Below, in pieces: positions 40,339 through 49,858 of a DNA stretch of 64,000 nt (its first letter is position 1; each line of letters opens with the position of its first letter). The position numbers were made by a program, and so were the translations under genes. Below the pieces are notes generated by a model, which was not told the origin of the DNA, did no database searches, and was given only the letters and a program-made list of their open reading frames with translations. The DNA is from Bordetella parapertussis (lineage in GTDB: Bacteria; Pseudomonadota; Gammaproteobacteria; Burkholderiales; SG8-41), in the NCBI GenBank assembly GCA_945906815.1, contig CAMDRT010000018.1, positions 1 to 64,000 on the forward strand, given 5' to 3'.

Positions 40339-41256
40339 TTATTTTGCAAAATCCGCCACGCTATTGGCGTCTTGTTGCCCGGCAGCTGATTCGAGATACG
40401 CGCCAAACGTCGCCGGGGTCTCCAGGCTCACCCGCCCCAGCGCACCGCTGCGGTAATCCATCAGTAAGGTAATAGCGGCTTTTTCGAAATCGAGCCCCGC
40501 ACCCTTGAGCCGGTAGCCACGCTTGACGGCCACCGCTTCGACCACGCTAACGCCATCGCTTTGCGCCTGTCCGACTGCCAGAGACGCGTAGGCGTAGCGT
40601 GCAGCCAGCGCCTGCGGATAGTGTGCCAGAAGTATTTCGCCTAGAAACATCGCGACTTCGGATTCGTGATACGCCTTGACCCCAATCATGTGGCTGGCCG
40701 CGAGCATCAGACCTGCACTGGGGTGTTCGATGCGCGGCCACATCAGGCCGGGCGTGTCAGTGAGTATCATCTCGGACGACAGTTCGTAGCGCGCCAGCGC
40801 TTTGGTCACCGCCGGTTCATCGCCCACCTTGGCCGCGCGCCGTTTGAGCAAGGCGTTAATCAACGTTGATTTGCCCACGTTGGGCACGCCCATGATCATC
40901 ATGCGCAGCGGCTTGAAATTATCGTTGCGATGCGGTGCGAGTTTGCGGGCGGCCGCCAGCACTTTGGAGACTTCGCCCGGCTTTTTGCACGACAGCGCTA
41001 TCGCCGCGACATGCTTTTGCGCATTGAAAAACCGCAGCCACGCTTGCGTGACCGCCGGATCAGCCAGATCCAGCTTGTTCAGCACCTTGAGACAGGGCCG
41101 CTGACGCGCAGCACGCAGCGTTTCGACCAGCGGATTCGCGCTCGCCATCGGACAGCGCGCGTCGAGCACCTCGATCACCAGGTCGTGTTCCGCCATGGCC
41201 TCTTTGGCCTTTTTGACAGCGACGGCCATGTGACCGGGAAACCAATTGATAGACAT
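40339..41256 (-). CDS. Circularly permuted ribosome-assembly GTPase (YlqF/RbgA family)
   Basis: A 305-residue GTPase whose motifs are in permuted order: NKLDLAD (G4) comes before the P-loop GVPNVGKST (G1) and DTPGLMWP (G3). The N-terminus MSINWFPGHMAVAVKKAKE is diagnostic of YlqF/RbgA, which acts in late 50S ribosome assembly. ATG 41256 is chosen because this block starts there. The gene stands alone, divergent from the DUF349 gene. Confidence 0.92.
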   Translation of the reverse strand: MSINWFPGHMAVAVKKAKEAMAEHDLVIEVLDARCPMASANPLVETLRAARQRPCLKVLNKLDLADPAVTQAWLRFFNAQKHVAAIALSCKKPGEVSKVLAAARKLAPHRNDNFKPLRMMIMGVPNVGKSTLINALLKRRAAKVGDEPAVTKALARYELSSEMILTDTPGLMWPRIEHPSAGLMLAASHMIGVKAYHESEVAMFLGEILLAHYPQALAARYAYASLAVGQAQSDGVSVVEAVAVKRGYRLKGAGLDFEKAAITLLMDYRSGALGRVSLETPATFGAYLESAAGQQDANSVADFAK

Positions 41257-41401
41257 ATACTCTGCACAACACAAAATACAACATTACACGCGTTATAGAC
41301 TGCGTACTCCGAGGGCAGCGAGTCACGCAGCCCGATTCAGTGTCACAATATAGCCTGTAATTGCGGTTTCCACTTTATTTCTTCTTTCCGGCTTTGGTAT
41401 C

Positions 41402-44038
41402 GTGTTCGAAAATATATTCAAGAAAGACCTGCCGGTGGCTGACGCCGGCGCTGCGGAGGGGCAGTCCTCCGCCTTACTCGCCGATGGCAGCGCGCCCGTG
41501 CCACTGGCGCTTTCCGCGGAAGAGATGCAGGCCTGGCATCAGCGCCTCGATGCCGCCGCCAATGACGACACGGCACTGCTGCATATCGCGCATCACGCGC
41601 CTGTGCTGCCCTTAAAGCTGGCGGCAATCGAAGCATTGACGCATGAAGACACTTTCAAGCTGGCCATGCACGATTTCCGCGAGGCCGACAAGCGTCTGTA
41701 TCGTGCCGCAAAATCGCGCTGGGACAAGGCACGAGCCACCCGCATCGCCACCGCCGAAGCCGACGCCCTGATTGCCAGCGCGCACGCATTGCTCGCGCTG
41801 GAGGTGGTAGCCGTCAATCGCGTGCTGGACCTCGATCACGCATGGGCTGCGCTGGACAGCACGCTGCTTAACCCAGACTTGCCTGCAGAATTCGCCGCGC
41901 TCAGCTCACAATTAGGGGCCAAGGTACGCGTGCGCGGTGAGCATGCACAGGCGCTCAGCCGCTGGCTGGCGGCGACAGAGGATGCGATGGCGAATCTGAG
42001 CGCGGTGCTGCCGGGCGTCGCGTACGGCAGCACCGCACCTGCCGATGCGCAAACCCTGGCGCTGGCTCTGCTGGAACTGGTGCACACCGTTGCTGACGCG
42101 GATGACGCGCGCGGCATCGAACAATCCGCTGCTGCCAAGCGCCTGCTGGCAGTAGCTTCGAGCGTGGTTGAGCGCGCGAAATTTCTGCAGGCACTGCCCG
42201 CTACGGGCAGCGCTGACGATGCCGGGGAAAAGCTGTTGATCGAACAATGGCGTGGATTCCCGGAGTTGTCCGAAGGTGAGCTGCATACCGTACTGGCGAC
42301 GCGCTTCGCGGATTGGCGCAATACCGGCACTCACGCGCGACAACACGAACAGCATACCCAAAGCGCCCAGGAGCGCGCACGGCGCGCCGAACAGCAGCAG
42401 CAACGTGTGGCTGCGATACAGCGCGATGTCGAGGCTGCGGAAGCCGCACAAGCCGGCGGACACGTGGCGGACCTCACGCGGTTGCTGGGGGCGATCGATC
42501 AGGGATTGAAGCGCGGCCCGCTGACAGGCAACCTCGCGCCGCGCATCGAATCACTGCGCCGCGAACAGCGGCGCCTGCAGGACTGGCAGCGCTGGAGCGG
42601 CGGACAAGGCCGCGAACAACTGGTGGCCGAAGCGCAGGCACTGGCCGCTGCCAGCACCGGCAAAGTCGCCCTCAAGTCGCATACCGACGCGATTAACAAA
42701 TTGCGCGAGCGCTGGAAAGAACTCGACAAACTCGGTGCTGCGTCCAAGCAAGCTGTCTGGCTCACCTTTGACGGCGCATTGGAGGCGGCCCACGCGCCGG
42801 TGGCTGCGCATCTGGAAAAACTCAAACAGGCGCGCCAGGAAAATCTTGCGGCGCGCGAACAAATCATTATGGGCTTGACGCAAGCCGCGGCGAAATTTTT
42901 TCCCGGCGCGCAGGAAGCTGCTGCCACCGGCACCACCGCAATCGACTGGCGTGCCCTCGCCCACACCCTGGACGAAGCCCAGGCCGCGTGGCGCAAGCTC
43001 GGACCCGTCGAACACACGGTGCCGCGCAAGACCCTGCAAGGCGACAAGGCCATTACCACGCGTTACGCGGCAGCGGTGCAGGCACTGCAAGCGCCGCTGA
43101 AAAACGTCTATGGCGAGGCGCGCAGCCAGCGCGAACAACTGGTTGCGGGTGCAAAACAATTGGCAGCCGCCGATGTAAGCGCGCGCGATGTGGTGGACAA
43201 GGTGCGCAAGCTGCAAACGCAGTGGCAAGCCGTGGCCAAATCGCTGCCGCTGCCGCGGCGTGATGAAAACACGCTGTGGCTGACCTTCAAAACGGCCACT
43301 GACGCCATATTCACCGCGCGTGATGCCGCGCGTGCGGCGAGCGAAGCTGAATTTAATGCCCAACAAAAAGCGCGAGCAGAGATTATCGAGCGCGTTGCGG
43401 CGCTGGCCCGCGCCACCACCGCGGCGGATATCAAGCGCACATTAAACGAAGCCGACAGCGCCTGGCGCACAGCACCCGAGGCACCTAAATCACAAACCGC
43501 CAAACTGGATGCGCGTTATCGTGCCGCGCGCGACGCCGCCGCCCGGCGCATCAGCGAACTCGCGCTACACGCCGAGCAGGCGCGTTACGATGCGCTGCTG
43601 GCGAAGATCGCTCTGTGCCATGAGCGCGAAGCGCTGGCGGCGCCGGGGCCAGCGCTCAGTGCTGAACAAACAGCCGATTTGGAAACGCGCTGGAACGCTG
43701 TAGCGCATCTGCCCGAGACCTGGAAAAGCCGGATCGATGCACGCTTTCAAGGGCACGCCAAGGAGAGCGAAAAACCAGGCGCGAGCCTGCAGGATACCCT
43801 GCTCAATCTGGAAGTCGCCTGCGGCATAGACACTCCGGAGGAATTTCTCGCCGCGCGCCAGCATTTGAAAATTCGCGCCTTAAAAAACGCCATGGAAGGC
43901 CGCCAGAACAGCGCCACCACGCCTGCGGAAATTGAGCGCTGGATGCTTGAAGCCGCAGCGTCGGCCAGACCCGATGAAACCTCGCGCGAGCGGCTTGCAA
44001 AAATCATCGCCGCAGTACGGCGGCGTCGACAGAGTTAG
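41402..44038 (+). CDS. DUF349-domain protein
   Basis: An 878-residue, mostly helical, Ala/Arg/Glu-rich cytoplasmic protein starting at GTG 41402. Several DUF349 units are visible, each with a W-x-x-L/A pattern after a helix (INKLRERWKELDKLG, VDKVRKLQTQWQAVAKSLPL, IKRTLNEADSAWRTAPEAPKS). No signal peptide or membrane segment is seen. DUF349 proteins are widespread in proteobacteria without settled function; some are linked to RNA or envelope processes. The coding is continuous and rich in cohesive coiled-coil sequence. Confidence 0.82.
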   Translation: MFENIFKKDLPVADAGAAEGQSSALLADGSAPVPLALSAEEMQAWHQRLDAAANDDTALLHIAHHAPVLPLKLAAIEALTHEDTFKLAMHDFREADKRLYRAAKSRWDKARATRIATAEADALIASAHALLALEVVAVNRVLDLDHAWAALDSTLLNPDLPAEFAALSSQLGAKVRVRGEHAQALSRWLAATEDAMANLSAVLPGVAYGSTAPADAQTLALALLELVHTVADADDARGIEQSAAAKRLLAVASSVVERAKFLQALPATGSADDAGEKLLIEQWRGFPELSEGELHTVLATRFADWRNTGTHARQHEQHTQSAQERARRAEQQQQRVAAIQRDVEAAEAAQAGGHVADLTRLLGAIDQGLKRGPLTGNLAPRIESLRREQRRLQDWQRWSGGQGREQLVAEAQALAAASTGKVALKSHTDAINKLRERWKELDKLGAASKQAVWLTFDGALEAAHAPVAAHLEKLKQARQENLAAREQIIMGLTQAAAKFFPGAQEAAATGTTAIDWRALAHTLDEAQAAWRKLGPVEHTVPRKTLQGDKAITTRYAAAVQALQAPLKNVYGEARSQREQLVAGAKQLAAADVSARDVVDKVRKLQTQWQAVAKSLPLPRRDENTLWLTFKTATDAIFTARDAARAASEAEFNAQQKARAEIIERVAALARATTAADIKRTLNEADSAWRTAPEAPKSQTAKLDARYRAARDAAARRISELALHAEQARYDALLAKIALCHEREALAAPGPALSAEQTADLETRWNAVAHLPETWKSRIDARFQGHAKESEKPGASLQDTLLNLEVACGIDTPEEFLAARQHLKIRALKNAMEGRQNSATTPAEIERWMLEAAASARPDETSRERLAKIIAAVRRRRQS

Positions 44039-44080
44039 GCTAGCGCACGCCTGGGTCACTAGCTGAGTGTTTTTGCAGGT

Positions 44081-45352
44081 TTACTGGAGCCGGCTTTCCG
44101 CCCACGCGGCGCTTGCCAGCAACCCATAGTCCGCGCCGTACGCCCCTACCAGTTGCACACCCACCGGCAAGCCGTTGGCAGCAACCGCGGCGGGTAGCGT
44201 AATCGCGGGCACGTGCAACACGGTCCAGACGGCGTTGAAGATAGGCTCGCCGGTGCTGTTGAGCGTTAAGGGCGCCGCGCCCGGCGCACTCGGCACCAAC
44301 AGTGCATCGTGAGCGCGAAAAATGTCGCGCAGCATGCGCCGGCAGTCCGCCACGCACTGCTGTGCCTCTATATAAGCCTCCATAGTGCAGGTGGCCCAGC
44401 GCGCCATGCGTGGCTGCAGCGACGCGCTGAGTTTTTCAGGTGCGCTGCGTACTTCGTGACTCAGGGCACGATACGCCTCGTAGTCGCCGATCACGCTGTG
44501 CGCGGCCGCCACTGCATCGAACGCGGACGGCAGTTGATACGCCGTCACGCATGCGCCTGCACGCGATAGTGCCGCCGCAGCGCCTTCGATCGCAGCCACG
44601 GTTGCAGGCTCGGCATATTTCCATTGTGGTGTGCGGCAAAAACCGATACGCGGATTAGTCACGGTGGTTAGCGCTGGCGCGGTACATTCGGTAACCTGCG
44701 GCAGACTCAGTGCGATGTCTTCGACACTGCGCGCAATAAGGCCTACGGTATCCAGCGATTCAGCATTGGGTTTCACGCCTGCGCGATTGATGAGGCAAAA
44801 GGAAGGCTTAAAACCCACCACCCCGCAATAGGACGCGGGCCGCAGCACCGAGCCGCCGGTCTGCGTGCCCAGCCCCAGGGGCATCATGAAATCTGCCACA
44901 CCCGCGGCAGAGCCGCTCGACGATCCGCCCGGCGTATGCGCGAGATTGCGCGGGTTGCGCGTTTTGTTGGGATGGCGCATGGCGAACTCAGTGGTCACCG
45001 TTTTGCCCATGATGATCGCGCCTGCTTTCCTTAGCGCCGCCACGCACGCAGCATCGGCTGCTGCGCGATGTCCGGCGTAAATCGGCGAGCCATATTCGGC
45101 GGGCATGCCGGCGACGTCGATGATGTCCTTAATGCCCACGGGTATGCCGTGCAGCGGGCCGCGCCGCGGTTCGCTATCGCGGGCACGCGCCTGCGCCAGA
45201 ACATCGCCTGCGTTGACATGCACCCATGCCTGCACCTCGGGTTCGCGCGCGGCGACGCGAGCGAGACAGGCTTCGGCAAGTTGCACGGCGGTGAGCTTGC
45301 CGGCGCTCATCTGTGCGTGCGCCTGAGTGATCGACAGCTTGTTGAGTTCCAT
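44081..45352 (-). CDS. Amidase-signature family hydrolase
   Basis: A 423-residue enzyme with the Ser-cisSer-Lys triad region: the Lys in IIMGKTVTTEF and the glycine/serine-rich HTPGGSSSGSAAGVA, followed by GTQTGGSVLRPASYCGVVGFKPS. It hydrolyses amides; possible relatives include GatA-like, aryl-acylamide and allophanate amidases, and it is not the tRNA amidotransferase, since gatC and gatB are absent. Three possible ATGs lie close together (45412, 45361, 45352); the last fits the start of family similarity (MELNKLSITQAHAQM). Confidence 0.88.
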   Translation of the reverse strand: MELNKLSITQAHAQMSAGKLTAVQLAEACLARVAAREPEVQAWVHVNAGDVLAQARARDSEPRRGPLHGIPVGIKDIIDVAGMPAEYGSPIYAGHRAAADAACVAALRKAGAIIMGKTVTTEFAMRHPNKTRNPRNLAHTPGGSSSGSAAGVADFMMPLGLGTQTGGSVLRPASYCGVVGFKPSFCLINRAGVKPNAESLDTVGLIARSVEDIALSLPQVTECTAPALTTVTNPRIGFCRTPQWKYAEPATVAAIEGAAAALSRAGACVTAYQLPSAFDAVAAAHSVIGDYEAYRALSHEVRSAPEKLSASLQPRMARWATCTMEAYIEAQQCVADCRRMLRDIFRAHDALLVPSAPGAAPLTLNSTGEPIFNAVWTVLHVPAITLPAAVAANGLPVGVQLVGAYGADYGLLASAAWAESRLQ

Positions 45353-45468
45353 ACGCTCCATCCATGAAAGGTGAGAATGACATTGTGCCACGCACCCGCT
45401 CTGGCATGGCATGGCGCGGTGCTACACTGCTGCGCACCTCTTGAACACGACTAAGCTCAATACTTAAA

Positions 45469-46470
45469 ATGCAAGCTGCTTGGTACACCCAACAAGGCAA
45501 ACCTACTGCCGTGATGCAGTTCGGCGAGCAACCCACGCCGCACGCCGCTGCAGGCGAAGTACGCGTGCGTTTGCACGCCTCGGGTGTGAACCCCGCCGAC
45601 TGCAACCGCACCGTCGGGCGCAGCTACGCCATGGAAGGCCCGTTAATCATACCCAACAGCGATGGCAGCGGTATCGTCGACGAAGTGGGAGCGGGCGTAG
45701 ATGCGTCGTGGCTCCAGCGCCGGGTATGGCTGTATAACGGCCAACGCGGCGGAAGGCTGCTGGGAACCGCTGCCGAGTACATCGCACTCAGTGTCGATCT
45801 TGTCGCCGAGTTGCCGGAGCACACCCCTTTCAACCACGGTGCCTGCCTCGGCATACCCTGCATGACCGCACACCGCTGTGTGACGCTGGGGGGCGACCTA
45901 AAAGGCAAAACCGTGCTCGTTACCGGCGGCGCGGGCGCAGTCGGCCACTACGCCGTGCAGTGGGCCAAACGCTACGGTGCGCGCGTGATCGCCACCGTGA
46001 GTTCTCCCGCCAAGGCCGCACATGCCATCGCGGCAGGCGCTGACTTCAGCGTCAACTATCGCAGCGAAGACGTGGTCGCGCGCGTGCGCGAATTCACTGC
46101 GCATTTCACTCACGGGGCCGGCGTGCAGCATGTGGTGGATGTTGATTTCGGCGGCAATTATGCAAGCACACTGCCGCTGCTCTCCGCCAACGGTTCCATC
46201 GCCTACTACGCAAGCAAAGGCAATGTGTCGCCGACGATTGCCGCACCGGATCTGATGCGCAAGAATGTCTCCGTCCATGGCGTGTTGCTCAACGGCGCGC
46301 CGCACGCCGCGCGCAAGCGCGCGCAGAATGACATTGTGCAGTGGTTAAAAGAAGGCGGCATGCAACACACAGTGTCGGCGGTATTTCCGCTTACACGCAC
46401 AGCTGAGGCGCATGAGGCAGTTGAGTTTCAGGCCAAACACGGCACCGTGGTTGTGGCTTGCAAAGGCTGA
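45469..46470 (+). CDS. Zinc-independent MDR/quinone oxidoreductase
   Basis: A 333-residue medium-chain reductase of the NADPH:quinone oxidoreductase type. Typical blocks are VRLHASGVNPADCNRTVG, IPNSDGSGIVDEVGAGV, the nucleotide-binding VLVTGGAGAVGHYAVQWAKRYGARVIAT and LPLLSANGSIAYYASKG. The Cys ligands of the structural zinc of alcohol dehydrogenases are absent. It is divergent from the amidase gene and probably reduces quinones or enones with NADPH. Confidence 0.88.
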   Translation: MQAAWYTQQGKPTAVMQFGEQPTPHAAAGEVRVRLHASGVNPADCNRTVGRSYAMEGPLIIPNSDGSGIVDEVGAGVDASWLQRRVWLYNGQRGGRLLGTAAEYIALSVDLVAELPEHTPFNHGACLGIPCMTAHRCVTLGGDLKGKTVLVTGGAGAVGHYAVQWAKRYGARVIATVSSPAKAAHAIAAGADFSVNYRSEDVVARVREFTAHFTHGAGVQHVVDVDFGGNYASTLPLLSANGSIAYYASKGNVSPTIAAPDLMRKNVSVHGVLLNGAPHAARKRAQNDIVQWLKEGGMQHTVSAVFPLTRTAEAHEAVEFQAKHGTVVVACKG

Positions 46471-46520
46471 GGCATACAGATGTAAGTATTTGTTTTTATT
46501 GCAAACATTAAAATTAACCG

Positions 46521-46910
46521 CTACTGCTCGTCGCAATCGTAGTCGTAGTCGTAGTCGTAGAACACCGCTTCGATGTTGTGTCCGTCGGCATCGACTACAA
46601 AGGCAGCATAGTAGCCGGGCCAGTATTCCTTCCGATATCCCGGCGCGCCGTTGTCTTTTGCTCCCACCGCCAGTGCTGCCTTGTGAAACTTGCTGACTTG
46701 CGTTTTGTTTTTTGCCTCAAACGCAACGTGCAAAGGGACGACGCCCCTAGCGTTAGTCGCTATCCAAAAATCCGTATTCCTGCCGTCATTGAATCCGGCT
46801 GCTTCGCCGTATTCCATATTTTGCTTATACCCGAGCGACGCCAGCACTTTGACGTAGAACGCTTTTGCTTTTTTATAATTGCCGACGGGGATGCAGGTGT
46901 GCGCGATCAT
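46521..46910 (-). CDS. VOC-family (glyoxalase-like) protein
   Basis: A 129-residue protein from ATG 46910, with the VOC start HTCIPVGNYKKAKAFYVKVLASLGY and end YYAAFVVDADGHNIEAVFYD. The fold binds a metal between two such halves; substrates vary widely. It starts 10 bases after the PrpF-like gene and is probably its operon partner. The C-terminus is an acidic DYDYDYDCDEQ tail encoded by a GTAGTC hexanucleotide repeat (46539-46560, 3.7 units), so its length may vary. Confidence 0.82.
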   Translation of the reverse strand: MIAHTCIPVGNYKKAKAFYVKVLASLGYKQNMEYGEAAGFNDGRNTDFWIATNARGVVPLHVAFEAKNKTQVSKFHKAALAVGAKDNGAPGYRKEYWPGYYAAFVVDADGHNIEAVFYDYDYDYDCDEQ

Positions 46911-46920
46911 AGCTATGCGT

Positions 46921-48114
46921 TTAAGCCACTTTGCGGTTACCCCGCGCCGCCGCCAAGCTCGGTACCAACGCCGCGCGCACATACACGTAGCCTTCAAACA
47001 GCCGCCGCTGCGTGCGATAAAACGCGCCCTGCTCTGCGTGCCACTGGCCGTTGATGTTGCGCACGTCGGCCGCTACCGTCAGTATCCCCGACGGCATGGC
47101 GATGCGCAGCGGTGCATTGCCATCCACCGCGGCACGCGCTGCTTGATGCACCACGGAACCTGCGATGCGCGCAGCCACTGCAGTACACAATGACACCGTT
47201 AACGGCAAGGCGCGATGCGGTTGTCCGCTCGACAGCATGCGCGCGGTCAGATCGACCTCGCCGGCTTGGATGGATGCGCCGCTGAGCAGTGCTGCGTCCT
47301 GTGCGGGCGATACAAAACCGACGAAGGGTACGGTTGCTTTCTTTGCCGCCTCCAGCGGGTTTTGGGTGATGCCCATCGCCACCGATGCCGCGATACGAAT
47401 GGCGCCGAGCACCTTCATGATATCTGCATTGCCTTCGAGTGCATCGGGCATTTCGGTGCCCCTAAGACCAATATCAGCAGCGCGCACAAATACCGTGGCG
47501 TTGGCCGCATCCACCATCGACACCGTAAGTTTGCCTACGCCAGGAACATCCAGCACGTCGCTGACATTTCCGGTCGGCAGCAATTTTCCGGTAGTCGCGC
47601 CGCCCGGCTGCAAAAACTCCAGCCGCACCGGCGAGCCTGTACCGGACACGCCCGGAATCGTCAGCTCACCATCCACCTCGGACAAACCGTCGTCCAGGTT
47701 AAAGCGCGCCTGTATGATTTTTTTGGTGTTGGTGTTGTGGATGCGTACCATCGCCTCGCGACCACTGACATTGACCATGCCTTCATCCACCGCGAACGGT
47801 CCCATTGCCGACGACATATTGCCGCAGTTGGCGCTGTAATCGACTTCGGCTTTTTTCACCTGCACCTGCGCGAAGGTGTAATCGATGTCAGCGTCAGAGC
47901 GGCTCGATGGCCCCACCACACACACCTTGGATACCGACGACACACCGCCACCCATGCCGTCAAGCTGGCGTCCGTATGCGTCGGGGCTGCCGATGGCCGC
48001 AAGAAAAATTTCATCCCACTGCGCGCGGTCTGACGGCAAGTCCCTGGCGTGAAATACCACCGCGTTGCTGGTGCCACCGCGCATGAATACAGCGGGGAGT
48101 CTGAATTGTTTCAT
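46921..48114 (-). CDS. prpF: PrpF-family isomerase
   Basis: A 397-residue protein of the PrpF group (2-methylaconitate cis-trans isomerase; relatives isomerise 4-oxalomesaconate and 3-methylitaconate). Marks are MRGGTSNAVVFHARDLP at the start, GGGVSSVSKVCVVG, DYSANCGNMSSAMGPFAVDEG and the mid-protein GATTGKLLPTG. The Cys in ANCGNM is at the position used in the related diaminopimelate-epimerase fold. Usual partners PrpB/PrpC/AcnD are not here, so the tautomerase role in aromatic breakdown is as likely as the methylcitrate one. Confidence 0.85.
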   Translation of the reverse strand: MKQFRLPAVFMRGGTSNAVVFHARDLPSDRAQWDEIFLAAIGSPDAYGRQLDGMGGGVSSVSKVCVVGPSSRSDADIDYTFAQVQVKKAEVDYSANCGNMSSAMGPFAVDEGMVNVSGREAMVRIHNTNTKKIIQARFNLDDGLSEVDGELTIPGVSGTGSPVRLEFLQPGGATTGKLLPTGNVSDVLDVPGVGKLTVSMVDAANATVFVRAADIGLRGTEMPDALEGNADIMKVLGAIRIAASVAMGITQNPLEAAKKATVPFVGFVSPAQDAALLSGASIQAGEVDLTARMLSSGQPHRALPLTVSLCTAVAARIAGSVVHQAARAAVDGNAPLRIAMPSGILTVAADVRNINGQWHAEQGAFYRTQRRLFEGYVYVRAALVPSLAAARGNRKVA

Positions 48115-48214
48115 AACGTCTCTTTACTGTAGGGGGTTAAAAACTCTGGGGCAGTTGCCGCCTGCGGGAATGACTTTGCCGCTACGCTGCGCTGGCCAGC
48201 GCCGCGCCTTGGGA

Positions 48215-49714
48215 TTAAACCGTTTGCAGCGGTCCGCGCGTGCCGACAGCAGGGTACGGGTGCAGCATGTTCAGCGCGATACTTTGATTCGCGGTTTGCA
48301 CGATGCGTACATGTTCGCGCTTGAATTCGCGCGCCTGTTGCAAGCCGCAGGAGTGCGCAATCATATCGATTTCTTTGTTCATATTCTTGCAGTAATTAGC
48401 CACACGCAGGTATTTTTCTTCAACCACCAAACCCCGCTGCAAGCGTTTGTTGTGCGTGGTGACACCCGTGGGGCAGGTATTTTGATGGCAGCGCAGCGCC
48501 TGTATGCAACCCAGTGCGAACATAAAACCGCGTGCGGTATTGATGAAATCGGCGCCCACGCACAGCGCCCACGACGCGCGCGCCGAAGTGACCAGCTTGC
48601 CCGATGCAACCACGCGGATGCGCGATTTCAAATCTGCCTGTAGCAACGAATCCACCACGCGCGGCAAAGCCTCGGCTATCGGCAGCGCCATATGATCGAA
48701 CAGCGTTTGCGGCGCAGCACCGCTGCCGCCTTCCGCGCCATCGATGACCAGAAAATCCGGTGCATACTCAAGGCCACGCCGCAGTATGGCGTCACACAAA
48801 TCATTGGTGAAGTCCCAGCCGCCAATTGCCGTTTTCACACCCACTGGGCGCCCGCCAAGCTCGCGCATATACGCGATTTTGTCGAGCAAGTCGTTGACAT
48901 TGGCGATATCACGATGCCGGTTGGGGCTGATGGAATCTACCCCGGCGGGTATGCCGCGTATGCGCGCAATTTCCTCGGTAACCTTGGCGCCCGGCAGCAC
49001 GCCGCCCTTGCCCGGTTTGGCACCCTGTGAAAGTTTTATTTCAAACGCCTTGACGGACTTGGCGAGTTCTTTAAATTTTTCCGGCGAAAAATTACCCCGC
49101 TGATCGCGCATGCCGTACTTGGCAGTACCCATTTGCATGATCACATCGCAGTTGCCTGCAAGATGATGCGGGGCGAGTCCGCCCTCCCCGGTATCCATCC
49201 AGCAACCCGCCTCTGCCGCGCCCAGAGACAGGGCGCGCACCGCCGGTTCGGAAATCGCGCCAAAACTCATGCCGCTCACGTTGACGATGGAACGCGCTTC
49301 AAACGGCATTTTGCAATAGCCCTCGCCGATCACCAGCGAGGGCGTGGGGAGACGGTCTTCTTCCAGCACCGGATAGGGGTGATTCACAAACAGTATGTTG
49401 CCCGGCTCGCTCAGATCGTTGGTGGAACCAAAGCCGATAATACCGCCTTCATTTTTAGCTTCTTTGTATACCCAGCCGCGGGTGGCCCGATTAAAGGGCA
49501 TCTCGTCGCGGTCGCCGGCGAAAAAATACTGCCGAAAATATTCACCGAGATCTTCAAAGAAAAACCGCAAACGCCCGATCACCGGATAATTGCGCAGTAC
49601 CGTGTGTTTTTTCTGCGTAACGTCATGCACAATCGCGATCACCAGCCACGCCACAAACGCTAACGCGGCGAGAGTGCCCAAGCCGTAGGAAATGACACTG
49701 ACCATGCTGCTCAT
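48215..49714 (-). CDS. FMN-binding glutamate-synthase-like protein
   Basis: A 499-residue protein with one N-terminal membrane helix (about residues 8-29) and a GltB-like (beta/alpha)8 domain. Key regions are NVSGMSFGAISEPAVRALS, DTGEGGLAPHH, KLSQGAKPGKGGVLPG, VIDGAEGGSGAAPQ and CIQALRCHQNTCPTG, whose three Cys fit the [3Fe-4S] site of glutamate synthase. It lacks the amidotransferase domain, so it cannot use glutamine directly. Such stand-alone membrane forms are common in proteobacteria, with unproven function. Confidence 0.9.
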   Translation of the reverse strand: MSSMVSVISYGLGTLAALAFVAWLVIAIVHDVTQKKHTVLRNYPVIGRLRFFFEDLGEYFRQYFFAGDRDEMPFNRATRGWVYKEAKNEGGIIGFGSTNDLSEPGNILFVNHPYPVLEEDRLPTPSLVIGEGYCKMPFEARSIVNVSGMSFGAISEPAVRALSLGAAEAGCWMDTGEGGLAPHHLAGNCDVIMQMGTAKYGMRDQRGNFSPEKFKELAKSVKAFEIKLSQGAKPGKGGVLPGAKVTEEIARIRGIPAGVDSISPNRHRDIANVNDLLDKIAYMRELGGRPVGVKTAIGGWDFTNDLCDAILRRGLEYAPDFLVIDGAEGGSGAAPQTLFDHMALPIAEALPRVVDSLLQADLKSRIRVVASGKLVTSARASWALCVGADFINTARGFMFALGCIQALRCHQNTCPTGVTTHNKRLQRGLVVEEKYLRVANYCKNMNKEIDMIAHSCGLQQAREFKREHVRIVQTANQSIALNMLHPYPAVGTRGPLQTV

Positions 49715-49858
49715 ATGCGTCTCCGTTGCCCTGCTAGAATCACCGGCATATGCTGCGCGTTGCGGTGTGAGCGGGAAAATCGTTCTGACCAGGGCTGAGC
49801 GGGCTGATTTGCCGGTCCGCCGTGACTTTTATAGCTGTAATTAATATAGAGCAATTTC

